Origin: Phycisphaerales bacterium | Lineage (GTDB): Bacteria; Planctomycetota; Phycisphaerae; Phycisphaerales; UBA1924 | DNA: 64,000 bases | Direction of reading: 5' to 3' | Assembly: GCA_029260495.1 (NCBI GenBank) | Contig: JAJDDD010000006.1 | Coordinates: 62,001 to 126,000, forward strand | Part shown: positions 1 through 9,003 of the stretch, piece by piece | Layout: each line of letters opens with the position of its first letter | Position numbering within the stretch: position 1 is the stretch's first letter | Made by a program: the position numbers and the translations under genes | Notes under the pieces: generated by a model | Seen by the model: only the letters and a program-made list of their open reading frames with translations | Told to the model about the DNA's origin: nothing | Database searches by the model: none

Positions 1-1928
1 TCGGCGATGACGCGCCAACACAGGGCGAAGTCATCCAGCTTCTCGGGCAGTTGCACACTTCCAATCTGCTTCACGCTGACATTTCGCCCGATACAGCAGC
101 AGTCTTTCGCCGTCAGCGCAAAAGGACGCAGCGTGAGCTGACCCAGCGCCTCACCAACTTCTTCTATGTGCGCATTCCGCTTGTCGATCCCAATCGCTTT
201 CTCGATCGCTGGGCCTGGCTCGTTGGGTGGTTATTCACGCCGGTCGGCCTTGCGCTCTGGTGCATTCTTCTGCTCGTCGGTGCGTTTCATCTCATCGGCG
301 CTGGGCAAGGGCTTATCGAGGGGGCTGAGTCAGCATTGGCGCCGCGAAATCTCTGGCTGCTCTATGTGAGCTACGCCGTCATTAAAGGTGTGCATGAGCT
401 GGGGCATGCGTTTGCGTGCAAGGTCTTTGGCAAGCGCGATGGGGATTCCGGAGGCGAAGTTCACGCGCTCGGCATCATGCTGCTCTTCTTCATGCCTGTT
501 CCCTACGCAGACGCATCCAATGCCTGGACGCTGCGCAGCAAATGGCAGCGCATCGTCGTGGGGGGCGCCGGCATTATCGTTGAGCTTGCTATCGCCTCGG
601 TCGCCGCTGTCATCTGGACGCGCACGGCGTCGGATTCCACACTCCATGCCCTTGCGTATAACGCCATCCTCATCGCCGGTGTCTCCACGCTCTTCTTTAA
701 TGGCAACCCGCTGCTGCGCTATGACGGCTATTTCATTCTGTCGGATCTTCTGGAAGTTCCAAACCTTGCCCAGCGCAGCAAAGAACAGCTCTACTACCTC
801 GTTAAGAAACACATCTGGCGCGCCCCGCGCCTGCGTGAGTCCGCCCACACCCCCGGCGAGCGCATCTGGCTTCCCATCTACGCTGTCGTGTCGGGTGTCT
901 ATCGCATCTTCGTCAGCGTCGCCATTCTCTTCATGCTCGCGACACGATTTCTCTTCGTCGGCGCCGCCCTCGCGGCGCTTTCGATTGTGCTCTGGCTCAT
1001 CATCCCCGCCAGCAAGTTCTTCCACTATCTCGCGACGCACTCGGAAATTCAACGTGTCCGCACTCGCGCGGTCAGTTCTACGCTTGCGTTCGCGATCATC
1101 ATTCTCGCAGCGATAACTCTTATCCCTGCGCCCGATCGCGCCAAAGCCGAGGGCGTCGTCGAGCCGGCCCGTCTCGCGGTCATCCACGCGGAAGTCCCGG
1201 GTGTTCTCGAGGAGATGGAGCCCACAGGCTACATCATTGATTCTGACTCGAGCGCCTTGCTCAGGCTGAAAGATCCTTCGCTGCTCGCCCGAGTCGATGA
1301 GCTGCGCGCAGCTGTCCGGGAGGTGGAGCATCTGCGCCGGCGCGCGATCACGACTGATCCAGCCAGGGCTCTTGCCCTCGCCAGCCGTGCAAACGTGCTT
1401 CGTGAACAACTCGCCCGCGCTGAAACCGACGCAGCCTCTCTTGCTATCAACGCGCCCTTCCACGGCGTGTGGATCGCGCCTTCATCCTCCGAAATAGTCG
1501 GCAAGCACTTTGCTCGCGGCGAAGTTGTCGGCATTGTTGCGGACCTCGATCAACTCATTATCCGTGCCGCAGCGACGCAGCAAATCGCCGCCCGCCTTTC
1601 TCAAGCAGGCAAATCTGTGGAAGTTCGGACTGCGGCAAATCCGGGTCAAACCATTCAAGGCGCCATTCTCAAGATCGCTCCCGCTGGAGAAGACATCCTC
1701 CCGTCCGCGGCGCTCGGCTATCTCGGGGGCGGCGCGATCGCTGTCGATCCCAATGACTCAACCGGCCGGCGCGCCGCCCAGCGCTTTTTCGAGATACGCA
1801 TCTCTCTTCCGCCCAATACGAATCTTCTCCCAGGTCAGCGCGTCACCGTCCGCTTTGACACACCCAACAAACCCCTGCTCGCCCAGTGGACCCGCGCCAT
1901 TCGTCAACTGCTTCAGCGAACATCGTAG
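1..1928 (+). CDS. M50-type site-2 peptidase fused to HlyD-like adaptor (5' partial)
   Basis: The reading frame is open from base 3 with no start in the window, so the gene begins upstream; 641 residues are visible. The first residues (sequence GEVIQLLGQLHTSNLL) resemble the end of the PqqD-like winged-helix domain found at the N-terminus of such fusions. Several membrane segments follow, with the zinc-peptidase motif HELGHA at about residue 131 and the second M50 motif NPLLRYDGYF about 110 residues later. The C-terminal 250 residues look like a periplasmic adaptor: a helical stretch (VDELRAAVREVEHLRRR) and a lipoyl/beta-barrel part (APFHGVWIAP, LLPGQRVTVRFD). Known relatives work with exporters, some linked to modified peptides. 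The SecA-like gene starts 3 bp after the stop, so the two are probably co-translated. The substrate is unknown and peptidase activity is only inferred from the motifs. Confidence 0.85.
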   Translation, partial: GDDAPTQGEVIQLLGQLHTSNLLHADISPDTAAVFRRQRKRTQRELTQRLTNFFYVRIPLVDPNRFLDRWAWLVGWLFTPVGLALWCILLLVGAFHLIGAGQGLIEGAESALAPRNLWLLYVSYAVIKGVHELGHAFACKVFGKRDGDSGGEVHALGIMLLFFMPVPYADASNAWTLRSKWQRIVVGGAGIIVELAIASVAAVIWTRTASDSTLHALAYNAILIAGVSTLFFNGNPLLRYDGYFILSDLLEVPNLAQRSKEQLYYLVKKHIWRAPRLRESAHTPGERIWLPIYAVVSGVYRIFVSVAILFMLATRFLFVGAALAALSIVLWLIIPASKFFHYLATHSEIQRVRTRAVSSTLAFAIIILAAITLIPAPDRAKAEGVVEPARLAVIHAEVPGVLEEMEPTGYIIDSDSSALLRLKDPSLLARVDELRAAVREVEHLRRRAITTDPARALALASRANVLREQLARAETDAASLAINAPFHGVWIAPSSSEIVGKHFARGEVVGIVADLDQLIIRAAATQQIAARLSQAGKSVEVRTAANPGQTIQGAILKIAPAGEDILPSAALGYLGGGAIAVDPNDSTGRRAAQRFFEIRISLPPNTNLLPGQRVTVRFDTPNKPLLAQWTRAIRQLLQRTS

Positions 1929-1931
1929 CGC

Positions 1932-3908
1932 ATGACTCAACTCACACTCACATCCTACGAAGCCCTCGCCCGCTGGCCGGCGCACAAGCCGCTCCCCAAG
2001 GGGCTTGATGCAGTATGGGCATCGGCGCAAGGGCATCTTCAACCGTTCGCCCGGCGTCGAAATCGCTTCATAAGAGAAGCCGCGAGCATCATCGCGCTGG
2101 AAGAGAACTTTGCAAAAATGTCTTCTGCGGAGCTTGCGTCATGTCAAGATTCCTTGCGCGAGCGATTCCGCCGCTCGCGCGATGTGCGCACCGACCTTCA
2201 CCGCGCCTTTGCTCTTGTGCGCGAAGTCGCGTGGCGTGAGCGCGGCGAAAAGCCATACCTCGTGCAGGTCGCCGGCGCCCTGGCGCTTGAAGCCGGCTGC
2301 GTTGCGGAGATGGCGACCGGCGAGGGCAAGACGCTCACCGCCACCATGCCCGCTGTCATCGCAGGTTGGCGCGGGCGCGGTTGTCACCTCATCACCGCCA
2401 ACGACTACCTCGCCCAGCGCGACGCCAACGCGATGGCGCCAATCTATGAAGCCTGCGCTGTCACCGTCGCCGCCGTCACGACTGAAAGTGACACCGCCGC
2501 CCGCCGCGCTGCCTACCGCGCGTGTGTCACATATCTCACCAGCAAGGAGGCCGCGGGCGATCATCTGCGCGACCGGCTGGCGCTCGCGGGCGTCTGCCGG
2601 CTCTCTGACGCGCTGGCTCGCGATCTCACCGGCGCCCCCGTCGCAACTCCTATCCAGCGCAGCCTCGAATGCGCCATCGTTGATGAAGCAGACGCCGTCC
2701 TTATTGATGAAGCAGTCACGCCGCTCATTCTTTCAGCTTCCGCGCCAAACACCGAAGAAACCCATGCCTACGAGCAAGCCGCCACGATGGCCCGCAACTT
2801 TGAGCGCACAAAACACTACATCGTCGATGAAGCTCATCGCGAAGTTCGCTTGACATTCGATGGCTTCACTCTGCTCGATTCGTTGCGCCGCGACCAGACC
2901 GCTGAGCTTTCCGCTGTTTTTTCCGGCGCCCGCCGGGCTGAAGAAATGCTCACACAGGCGCTCACCGCGCGCGAGCTCTTTCTGCCTGGCAAGCAGTATG
3001 TTGTTCAGGATAACCGTCCCGTCATTGTTGATGAGTTCACCGGACGCCTCATGCCCGACCGCGAGTGGCGCGCCGGCCAGCACCAGGCCGTGCAAGCAAA
3101 AGAAGATCTCCCCATCTCCGCGCCGAAGGAAACACTCGCCCGCATCAGCTTTCAGCGCTTCTTCCGCCTCTATCGCAAACTCTCCGGCATGACCGGCACC
3201 GCGCGCGAGGGCCGGCGCGAGTTCTGGGATATCTACCGCATGCCCGTTGTCTCCATCCCCACCAACAAGCCCGTCGCGCGCACGCGCCGTCCCGCAAAGC
3301 TCTACGTCAACGCTCCTTCCAAGCGCCGACAAATCATCGCCGCAATCCAAACAGCTCACGAGCGCAGCCAGCCTATTCTCGTTGGCGCCCGCTCCGTGCG
3401 CGAAAGCGATACACTCAGCAAGCTTCTCGAGGACCGACACCTGCCTCACAGCGTTCTGAATGCCGAACGCCACGCAGAGGAAGCCAGCATCATCGCTCGC
3501 GCCGGAGCCCACGCCTGCATCACCATCGCCACCAACATGGCCGGCCGTGGCACAGACATCAAACTCGAAGATAAATCCCGCGCCGCGGGCGGCCTCTTCG
3601 TCATCGCCACCGAAATGCACGAAGCTGCCCGCATCGACCGCCAACTCTTCGGCCGCGCCGGCAGGCAGGGCGATCCCGGCGCCTGCCAGCTCTTCGCAAG
3701 TCTCGATGACGAACTCATCCAGCGCTTCGGCGGCCCATTTATGCTTTTAACAAAAACATTTGGCGAACATCCGCCGCGAACCCTCGCGCTTTTCGCGCTC
3801 CGCAGGGCCCAGCGCCGCGCCGAAAAACACGCCCGCCGTCTGCGCAAAGCCGTCCTTCGCTCTGACGACTGGCTTGATGACTCCCTCGCCTTCTCAGGAC
3901 GCGAATAA
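1932..3908 (+). CDS. Short SecA-like translocase ATPase
   Basis: The protein has 658 residues; housekeeping SecA usually has about 850-950. The SecA core is clear: Walker A (ATGEGKTLTA, about residue 127), TANDYLAQRDA, Walker B as VDEAD and LIDEAVTPLI (about 250), the preprotein cross-linking region with VDEFTGRLMPDR, then SGMTGTA, SIPTNKP, TNMAGRGTDIKL (about 534) and QLFGRAGRQGDPG. After the second nucleotide-binding domain only a short basic helical tail remains. Most of the helical scaffold/wing region and the Cys-rich zinc tail are missing. It is therefore a specialised paralogue rather than the essential SecA. The close link to the upstream M50/HlyD fusion suggests a dedicated export or maturation role, which is inference. 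The ATG lies 3 bp after the upstream stop. Confidence 0.85.
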   Translation: MTQLTLTSYEALARWPAHKPLPKGLDAVWASAQGHLQPFARRRNRFIREAASIIALEENFAKMSSAELASCQDSLRERFRRSRDVRTDLHRAFALVREVAWRERGEKPYLVQVAGALALEAGCVAEMATGEGKTLTATMPAVIAGWRGRGCHLITANDYLAQRDANAMAPIYEACAVTVAAVTTESDTAARRAAYRACVTYLTSKEAAGDHLRDRLALAGVCRLSDALARDLTGAPVATPIQRSLECAIVDEADAVLIDEAVTPLILSASAPNTEETHAYEQAATMARNFERTKHYIVDEAHREVRLTFDGFTLLDSLRRDQTAELSAVFSGARRAEEMLTQALTARELFLPGKQYVVQDNRPVIVDEFTGRLMPDREWRAGQHQAVQAKEDLPISAPKETLARISFQRFFRLYRKLSGMTGTAREGRREFWDIYRMPVVSIPTNKPVARTRRPAKLYVNAPSKRRQIIAAIQTAHERSQPILVGARSVRESDTLSKLLEDRHLPHSVLNAERHAEEASIIARAGAHACITIATNMAGRGTDIKLEDKSRAAGGLFVIATEMHEAARIDRQLFGRAGRQGDPGACQLFASLDDELIQRFGGPFMLLTKTFGEHPPRTLALFALRRAQRRAEKHARRLRKAVLRSDDWLDDSLAFSGRE

Positions 3909-3916
3909 CTGCCCCT

Positions 3917-4026
3917 GCTACACTGGGGTCGTTCGCTCGGGGCGCCGGCGCCCGCTCGTGAGACGCCAGCTGAGACGCACCCGTAGAACCTGATCCGGCT
4001 CGCACCGGCGTAGGGAACGCGACATC
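3917..4026 (+). promoter_or_regulatory. TPP riboswitch (THI element)
   Basis: The conserved core of the thiamine pyrophosphate aptamer is present in order: GGGG near 3925, CTGAGA at 3970-3975, ACCC just after, GAACCTGATC at 3986-3995 and GCGTAGGGAA at 4008-4017. CCGG/CCGG arms can form the P4-type helix between the last two boxes. It sits between the SecA-like gene and thiC, the usual target of this riboswitch, and should repress thiC when TPP is plentiful. I could not decide between transcriptional and translational control. No clear terminator is visible in the 140 bases before thiC. Confidence 0.93.
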
Positions 4027-4169
4027 GTGCTGCATTCACTTTCCACAAACACGCACACTCTTCACATCAACCAGCCCTATTCAGCCATGCCCGCGCCCAA
4101 TCTCTCTGCATCAACATCGCACATCGCCCCCGCGCCGATCATCGCTTCATCACCCGAAAGGCCCCGCCC

Positions 4170-6209
4170 GTGATTCATCCCAACAACAACACCAACAACG
4201 ACCACCCCTATCCCAAAGCCAACCCCGATCACCTCGCCAAAAACTCACCCGCGCGCAAAGCAGCATCCCTCGCGCACGGCGACTCTTCCCAGTGGGGCGC
4301 CGAAGTCAACACTCCCCGCACCGACGGCCCCAAACTCTCAAACAACTACCCCCCCCCCCTTCACGGCGCCCACAATCCCGCCTCCGACCGCGCCGGCACA
4401 TCGCCCGGCTCCTTCGCTCTCGCTCCCGATGTCGGCGGACCCCTCATGTTCAGTTCTCCCGACACGCCAGGCATGCCCGCCCCCTCAAACAAAACCGCGT
4501 GGGACTTTCTCCCGGAAGATTGGACAACTGATTTCCTCACCGGCAAGCGCGCACAAAGCGCAACACTCCGGCCCTTTGCATCTGCAACTGGCGCCGGCGC
4601 CAACTCCGAAACTGCAGAAGTAATTTTCCGCGACGCCCAGAACAACATCCGCCGCGTCACCTATCCCGCAAGCCTCACTCCCATCACCCAGCTTGAGTTC
4701 GCCCGGCTCGGCGTTGTCACTCCCGAAATGCGCCGCGTCGCGGAGCGCGAGCCACACCTCACACCCGAACAAATCCGCGATGAAATTGCCGCCGGCCGCC
4801 TCATCATCCCAGCCAACAAAGCTCATCTGGAGCACAGCCTCGACCCGATGGCCATCGGCCGCGCCTCGCGCACCAAGGTCAATGCCAACATGGGCGCTTC
4901 CCCCGTCTCCTCTGGCGCCGACCAGGAACTCGAAAAACTCCGCTGGGCAGAACACTGGGCCGCCGACACCGTCATGGACCTTTCCACCGGCGGCGATCTT
5001 GACGCCTGCCGCGAAGCAATCATCAAAAACTCCACCGTTCCCATCGGCACCGTCCCCATCTACTCCATGATCATCGGCCGCCGTCTCGAAGACCTCTCTC
5101 CTGAAATCATCCTCGAAACAATCGAACACCAGGCGCAGCAAGGCGTCGACTACATGACCGTCCACGCCGGCGTTCGCTTCGCGCATCTTCCTTTCATCAA
5201 AGACCGCCTCATCGGAATCGTCTCGCGCGGCGGCTCTCTTCTCGCCAAATGGATGCTCACGCACGACGCTGAAAATCCCATGTACACACTCTGGGATGAC
5301 ATCTGCCAAATCCTCCGCGCCCACGATGTCTCCTTCTCCATTGGTGACGGCCTGCGCCCCGGCGGCCTTGCCGACGCAACCGATGAAGCCCAGCTCCGCG
5401 AGCTCTCAACAATCGCAGAGCTCACCGAACGCGCCTGGCGCCATGGTGTGCAGGTCATGGTCGAAGGCCCCGGCCACGTCCCCCTCGATCAGATCGAATA
5501 CAACATGAAGCTCCAGCGCACGCTCTGTCACGGCGCCCCCTTCTATGTGCTCGGCCCCCTCGTCACCGATGTTTTCCCCGGCTACGACCACATCACAAGT
5601 TGCATCGGCGCCACCAACGCCGCCTGGCACGGCGCCGCCATGCTCTGCTATGTCACGCCTAAAGAACACGTTGGTCTGCCCAAGCGCGAAGATGTGAAAC
5701 AAGGGTGCATCGCCTACAAAATCGCAGCTCATGCCGCCGACGTCGCGCTCGGCATCCCCGGCACGCGCGACTGGGATGACAACCTCACCCGCGCCCGCGC
5801 CGCCCTCAACTGGGAAAAACATTTCGACCTCGCCTTTGACACCGACACCGCCCGCGCCCTTCACGATGAAGACCTCGATGTCGATACAGACTTCTGCGCC
5901 ATGTGCGGCCACGACTGGTGCTCCGTCCGCATCAGCAAGGAAATTCAGGAGTTCGCATCGGGCAAGGCAGAGGGTTTCGAGCGCGCCGGCGCCGGCGGCA
6001 AACCCGGCGCTCCGATCCAGTCCGCAGCGCTCACTGTCGAGCAAAAACAAATCCTCGAACAGCGCGGCGTCCTCTCACCCGAGGAAATCCATACGCTCGC
6101 GGCCAAGACCAAGAACAAAGTCGGCGCGGGCGCCGGCGATAAAGCCGCCTGTCATTCGGATTATGTGGATGCGACCGCAGCGAAGGACATTCAGGAATCA
6201 AGTGTGTGA
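4170..6209 (+). CDS. thiC: Phosphomethylpyrimidine synthase ThiC
   Basis: This radical-SAM enzyme converts aminoimidazole ribotide to HMP phosphate, the pyrimidine half of thiamine. The 679-residue length is slightly above the family norm because of extra residues at both ends. Family signatures include KVNANMGAS, AEHWAADTVMDLSTGG, YMTVHAGV, SIGDGLRPGG, EGPGHVPL and HITSCIGA. The C-terminal iron-sulfur motif CAMCGHDWC (CX2CX4C) is near residue 576. The start is a GTG at 4170; an upstream ATG at 4087 is out of frame. The TPP riboswitch directly upstream confirms both identity and regulation. No other thiamine genes lie in the window. Confidence 0.97.
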   Translation: MIHPNNNTNNDHPYPKANPDHLAKNSPARKAASLAHGDSSQWGAEVNTPRTDGPKLSNNYPPPLHGAHNPASDRAGTSPGSFALAPDVGGPLMFSSPDTPGMPAPSNKTAWDFLPEDWTTDFLTGKRAQSATLRPFASATGAGANSETAEVIFRDAQNNIRRVTYPASLTPITQLEFARLGVVTPEMRRVAEREPHLTPEQIRDEIAAGRLIIPANKAHLEHSLDPMAIGRASRTKVNANMGASPVSSGADQELEKLRWAEHWAADTVMDLSTGGDLDACREAIIKNSTVPIGTVPIYSMIIGRRLEDLSPEIILETIEHQAQQGVDYMTVHAGVRFAHLPFIKDRLIGIVSRGGSLLAKWMLTHDAENPMYTLWDDICQILRAHDVSFSIGDGLRPGGLADATDEAQLRELSTIAELTERAWRHGVQVMVEGPGHVPLDQIEYNMKLQRTLCHGAPFYVLGPLVTDVFPGYDHITSCIGATNAAWHGAAMLCYVTPKEHVGLPKREDVKQGCIAYKIAAHAADVALGIPGTRDWDDNLTRARAALNWEKHFDLAFDTDTARALHDEDLDVDTDFCAMCGHDWCSVRISKEIQEFASGKAEGFERAGAGGKPGAPIQSAALTVEQKQILEQRGVLSPEEIHTLAAKTKNKVGAGAGDKAACHSDYVDATAAKDIQESSV

Positions 6210-6343
6210 ACACTCACCGATGGCGATCGGAGCGGAGCTCGATGATGCCGGCCTCGTGACGCCGCCGTCAACGGAACACCGCGGCGCCGGCGTCTTCTGA
6301 TAATTATCTTTCAGCGACGCGTCCGAATCTGTACCATCCCGCC

Positions 6344-6663
6344 ATGATGCAACTACAAGACATGGAGCTGGCCCATCTTATTTTCGCCCTCATCATGGGC
6401 TTGCCTATCGCGTTCATTATGATGGCCCTCCTGGCCTCCATCGCAGCTCTACCCATGCGAGCAGGCTCAAAATGGTACGACGAGGACAACATGCCTATCG
6501 ACTACGGCGCCGCATTTATGACCCTCTTCATCGCGCTGGTGATCTACGCTATTCTGCGCCTCGCTGTGCGCTCACACTGCTCGCTTACACAATTTATATT
6601 CCGTTTGCCATTGTCGGCGCCATCATCTTGTTTGCTGCCCAGAGTCTGGCGCCGACTCAGTGA
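6344..6663 (+). CDS. Small three-helix membrane protein with an apparent frameshift
   Basis: From the ATG at 6344 the frame encodes two hydrophobic helices (HLIFALIMGLPIAFIMMALL, then AAFMTLFIALVIYAILRLA), after which it loses membrane character and runs basic and Ser-rich to 6727. In the -1 frame, starting at about 6570, a third helix appears (LAYTIYIPFAIVGAIILFAA) and ends at a TGA at 6661-6663. The natural product is most simply about 105 residues with three helices, broken by a one-base indel near 6560-6575. That could be an assembly error, a real mutation or recoding. I see no classic slippery heptamer. Function is unknown; no family was recognised. Confidence 0.5.
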
Positions 6664-6673
6664 CACGCGATCA

Positions 6674-8071
6674 TCATGTCACTCGCAGGGCTCGATACAA
6701 AGCAGATTCCCGCAGCTCCGCGCTTAAGGCCCACTCTTCATCGCGCTCGAGAACAGCCGCAGCTGCAAGGTATCCACTCCGCGCTGCGCCTTCCATCGTC
6801 GCCGGCCAGCCCGTCTGCACATAGTCCCCCGCCAGAATGATCCTCGATGTCCCCGTCGTTTCGGGACGCGCCCGCTCTGCCTCCGGCGTCGGCGCAAAGG
6901 TCGCCAGCTTCTCCTTCACCGCCCGAACGCGCACCAACTCCGCCTCCCTCGCAGCAGGCAAACACGCGCGCACATCCGCCAGCACGCGCTTTCCAATCAC
7001 TTCTTCACTGAAAGACATCCACTCATCCGCAGCGCTCACCACCGCATGCACATGCTCTGTGCGCGCGCCCGACGATTCATCGACATCACTCTTGCGAAAG
7101 AGCCACTGCGTCCCCCGCCCCACCAAAACCGCGTGCGGCAGCTCGCCCATCACCGCCCGATCAAACCACAGATGCACACCGAGAATCGAACTATGCTCCA
7201 GCTTCGCGACCGCAGAAAAACGTTCATCCCGCTGTCGCACCGCGGCATCAACAACACGCCCAACCCGCTCAAATGGGAGCGCGCAGACCGTTCGGTCAGC
7301 ATGCAACGTCTCGCCCGAAGCAAGCGTCACACTCGTTTCATCCATGCGCACCGCCGACGCGCCCAGACGGATCACTCCGCCGGCTCCCTCGATCGCGCTG
7401 ATCGCCGGGTCGTAAAGCTCCACCAAAGGCGCCGCGCTCACGCCGATTTCTGAAGCGACTCGATTCCCCAGAAAGCCGCCCTGAAACACATAGAGCGCCG
7501 TTGCGGCGCACACACGATTCACATCAAGATTGCACGCGCTCACAACGATCGGCGACCAGACCTTGTCAATCACACTCCCCGGCTGCTCATGCGCACAAAG
7601 CCACTCGCCAAATGTCTGATCCCGCCATTCATCCAGATTTGTGCGCGCAATCTCACGCATCCCCAGCGCCAGGGCGCCCTTTTCCCCAACAGTAAGAAAA
7701 CGCGACGCGAGAAATGAAGGCGCAAAATGCGCCGGCGCCGGAAGAAACGCCGCCGGCTTCCACACACTCCGCCGCCCGCCCTCCTCCAGCCAGTTGATCT
7801 CCGTTGTCCAGCGCAACTTATCCGTGACCCCCATGCGCGCGCACAAGTCCAGATAATTCACGCAGCAGCCCATCGCGACGTGCTGGCAGTTGTCGAGTCG
7901 ATCCCCCGTGCGCGCATCATCAAAGCTCGTCGCCCGCCCGCCCAGCTTTTTTCTCGTTTCAAGTAGCGTGACCGCAACGCCTTCCGCCGCCAGCCGAATC
8001 GCGCACGACAACCCGGCGACGCCGCCTCCGACGACAATCACGGACAGGCCGGATCCGGTCGGCGCCGTCAC
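6674..8071 (-). CDS. hpnE: Hydroxysqualene dehydroxylase HpnE
   Basis: This FAD-dependent amine-oxidase-fold enzyme reduces hydroxysqualene to squalene, the last of the three HpnCDE steps. The N-terminus has the dinucleotide-binding motif VVGGGVAGLSCAIRLA followed by LLETRKKLGGRATSF, and HpnE-type CQHVAMGCCVNYLDL. The C-terminus has the FAD-linked LAGDYVQTGWPATMEGA. The 465-residue length is usual for the family. The GTG start at 8071 overlaps the hpnD stop by 4 bases, so translation is probably coupled. It is the last gene of the minus-strand hpnC-hpnD-hpnE unit. Confidence 0.92.
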   Translation of the reverse strand: MTAPTGSGLSVIVVGGGVAGLSCAIRLAAEGVAVTLLETRKKLGGRATSFDDARTGDRLDNCQHVAMGCCVNYLDLCARMGVTDKLRWTTEINWLEEGGRRSVWKPAAFLPAPAHFAPSFLASRFLTVGEKGALALGMREIARTNLDEWRDQTFGEWLCAHEQPGSVIDKVWSPIVVSACNLDVNRVCAATALYVFQGGFLGNRVASEIGVSAAPLVELYDPAISAIEGAGGVIRLGASAVRMDETSVTLASGETLHADRTVCALPFERVGRVVDAAVRQRDERFSAVAKLEHSSILGVHLWFDRAVMGELPHAVLVGRGTQWLFRKSDVDESSGARTEHVHAVVSAADEWMSFSEEVIGKRVLADVRACLPAAREAELVRVRAVKEKLATFAPTPEAERARPETTGTSRIILAGDYVQTGWPATMEGAARSGYLAAAAVLERDEEWALSAELRESALYRALRVT

Positions 8072-9003
8072 GAGCGTTTGGCCTCACCCCGCGTCATCAG
8101 GGCAGCTCGAAACGCGATGCCGGCTTTGTGGATCGAGCGCACGCGAATCCGCCGATCAATAATGCGCTGCGGCGCGTTTTCGATCTTCTCAAGCAGCCTG
8201 GAATAAATCCTCGTCATCGCCCACAGCGCAGATCGGGAGTCCGCTTCGATGAGCTGATCCAGAGGCGCCGACGCGTCGTAGTGCGCCCGCGCGCGGGCAG
8301 CGCGATCGCGCACAAAGGCAGCGCACACACGCGGCTTGCGCCAGTGGCGCAGCTCCTCCGCGGTCAATCCCGCGCGCTCAAAGGCGTCGGCGGGCAGATA
8401 AATTCGGCCCGCGTCGAAATCCTCGACAAAGTCGCGCAGCATGTTGGTCTGCTGAAACGCCAGCCCGCGCTTCGTCGCCAGTTCGCGCGCCAGCGTTTCA
8501 TCCGCACCTGCGCGCACGCCCCAGATCGCGATGCACACGCGCCCCACCGTCGCAGCGACGCAATCGCAATAACGGTCAGCTTCAGCCTCCGTCGCGATGA
8601 CTTTGTTAACTGAAAGATCATCTTCGAGCCCGTCGAGCATAGCCCGGATGTCGGCGTGATCGATTGGAAACTCGTTGAGCGTGTGCGCGAGCGCGACCCA
8701 CATTGGCTCGGAAACGGGGGCGGCGTTCGTTGAAAGGAGCTGCTCGGTTTGGTCACGAAATGCGTGTAGCTTCTCTCGGCGGGTTGTTTCTGGTTCGTCG
8801 GCGTCTGCGATGTCGTCCCCGGTGCGCATCCATGCGTAGACAGCGAAGAGGGCGGATCGTTTGGGTTCGGGGGCGAGTTTGAGGCCGTAATAGAAGTTGC
8901 GGGCGCGTTGGCGCGTGACTGCTTTGCACTCTTCGAAGGCGTCTTGTACGACTGACGTGCGCGCGTGGACAGCAGTTGCGTTGTGGGGAGTGGCGCGTGT
9001 CAT
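8068..9003 (-). CDS. hpnD: Presqualene diphosphate synthase HpnD
   Basis: A trans-isoprenyl diphosphate synthase of the squalene/phytoene family with 311 residues, condensing two farnesyl diphosphates into presqualene diphosphate. The two Asp-rich motifs are DDIAD (near residue 63) and, in the second half, NMLRDFVEDFDAGRIYLP, which keeps DxxxD. The N-terminal NFYYGLKLAPEPKRSALFAVYAW is typical of HpnD, and squalene/phytoene-synthase paralogues are separable here because the neighbour is HpnC. The ATG at 9003 overlaps the hpnC stop (ATGA), and its own stop overlaps the hpnE start. Confidence 0.9.
   Translation of the reverse strand: MTRATPHNATAVHARTSVVQDAFEECKAVTRQRARNFYYGLKLAPEPKRSALFAVYAWMRTGDDIADADEPETTRREKLHAFRDQTEQLLSTNAAPVSEPMWVALAHTLNEFPIDHADIRAMLDGLEDDLSVNKVIATEAEADRYCDCVAATVGRVCIAIWGVRAGADETLARELATKRGLAFQQTNMLRDFVEDFDAGRIYLPADAFERAGLTAEELRHWRKPRVCAAFVRDRAARARAHYDASAPLDQLIEADSRSALWAMTRIYSRLLEKIENAPQRIIDRRIRVRSIHKAGIAFRAALMTRGEAKRS

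Noticed and set aside
330-1463. Long open frame on the minus strand antisense to the M50/HlyD gene
   Set aside because: It arises from high-GC third positions in the opposite frame; residue mix is unnatural (Arg, Asp, Gly-rich) and no family is seen.
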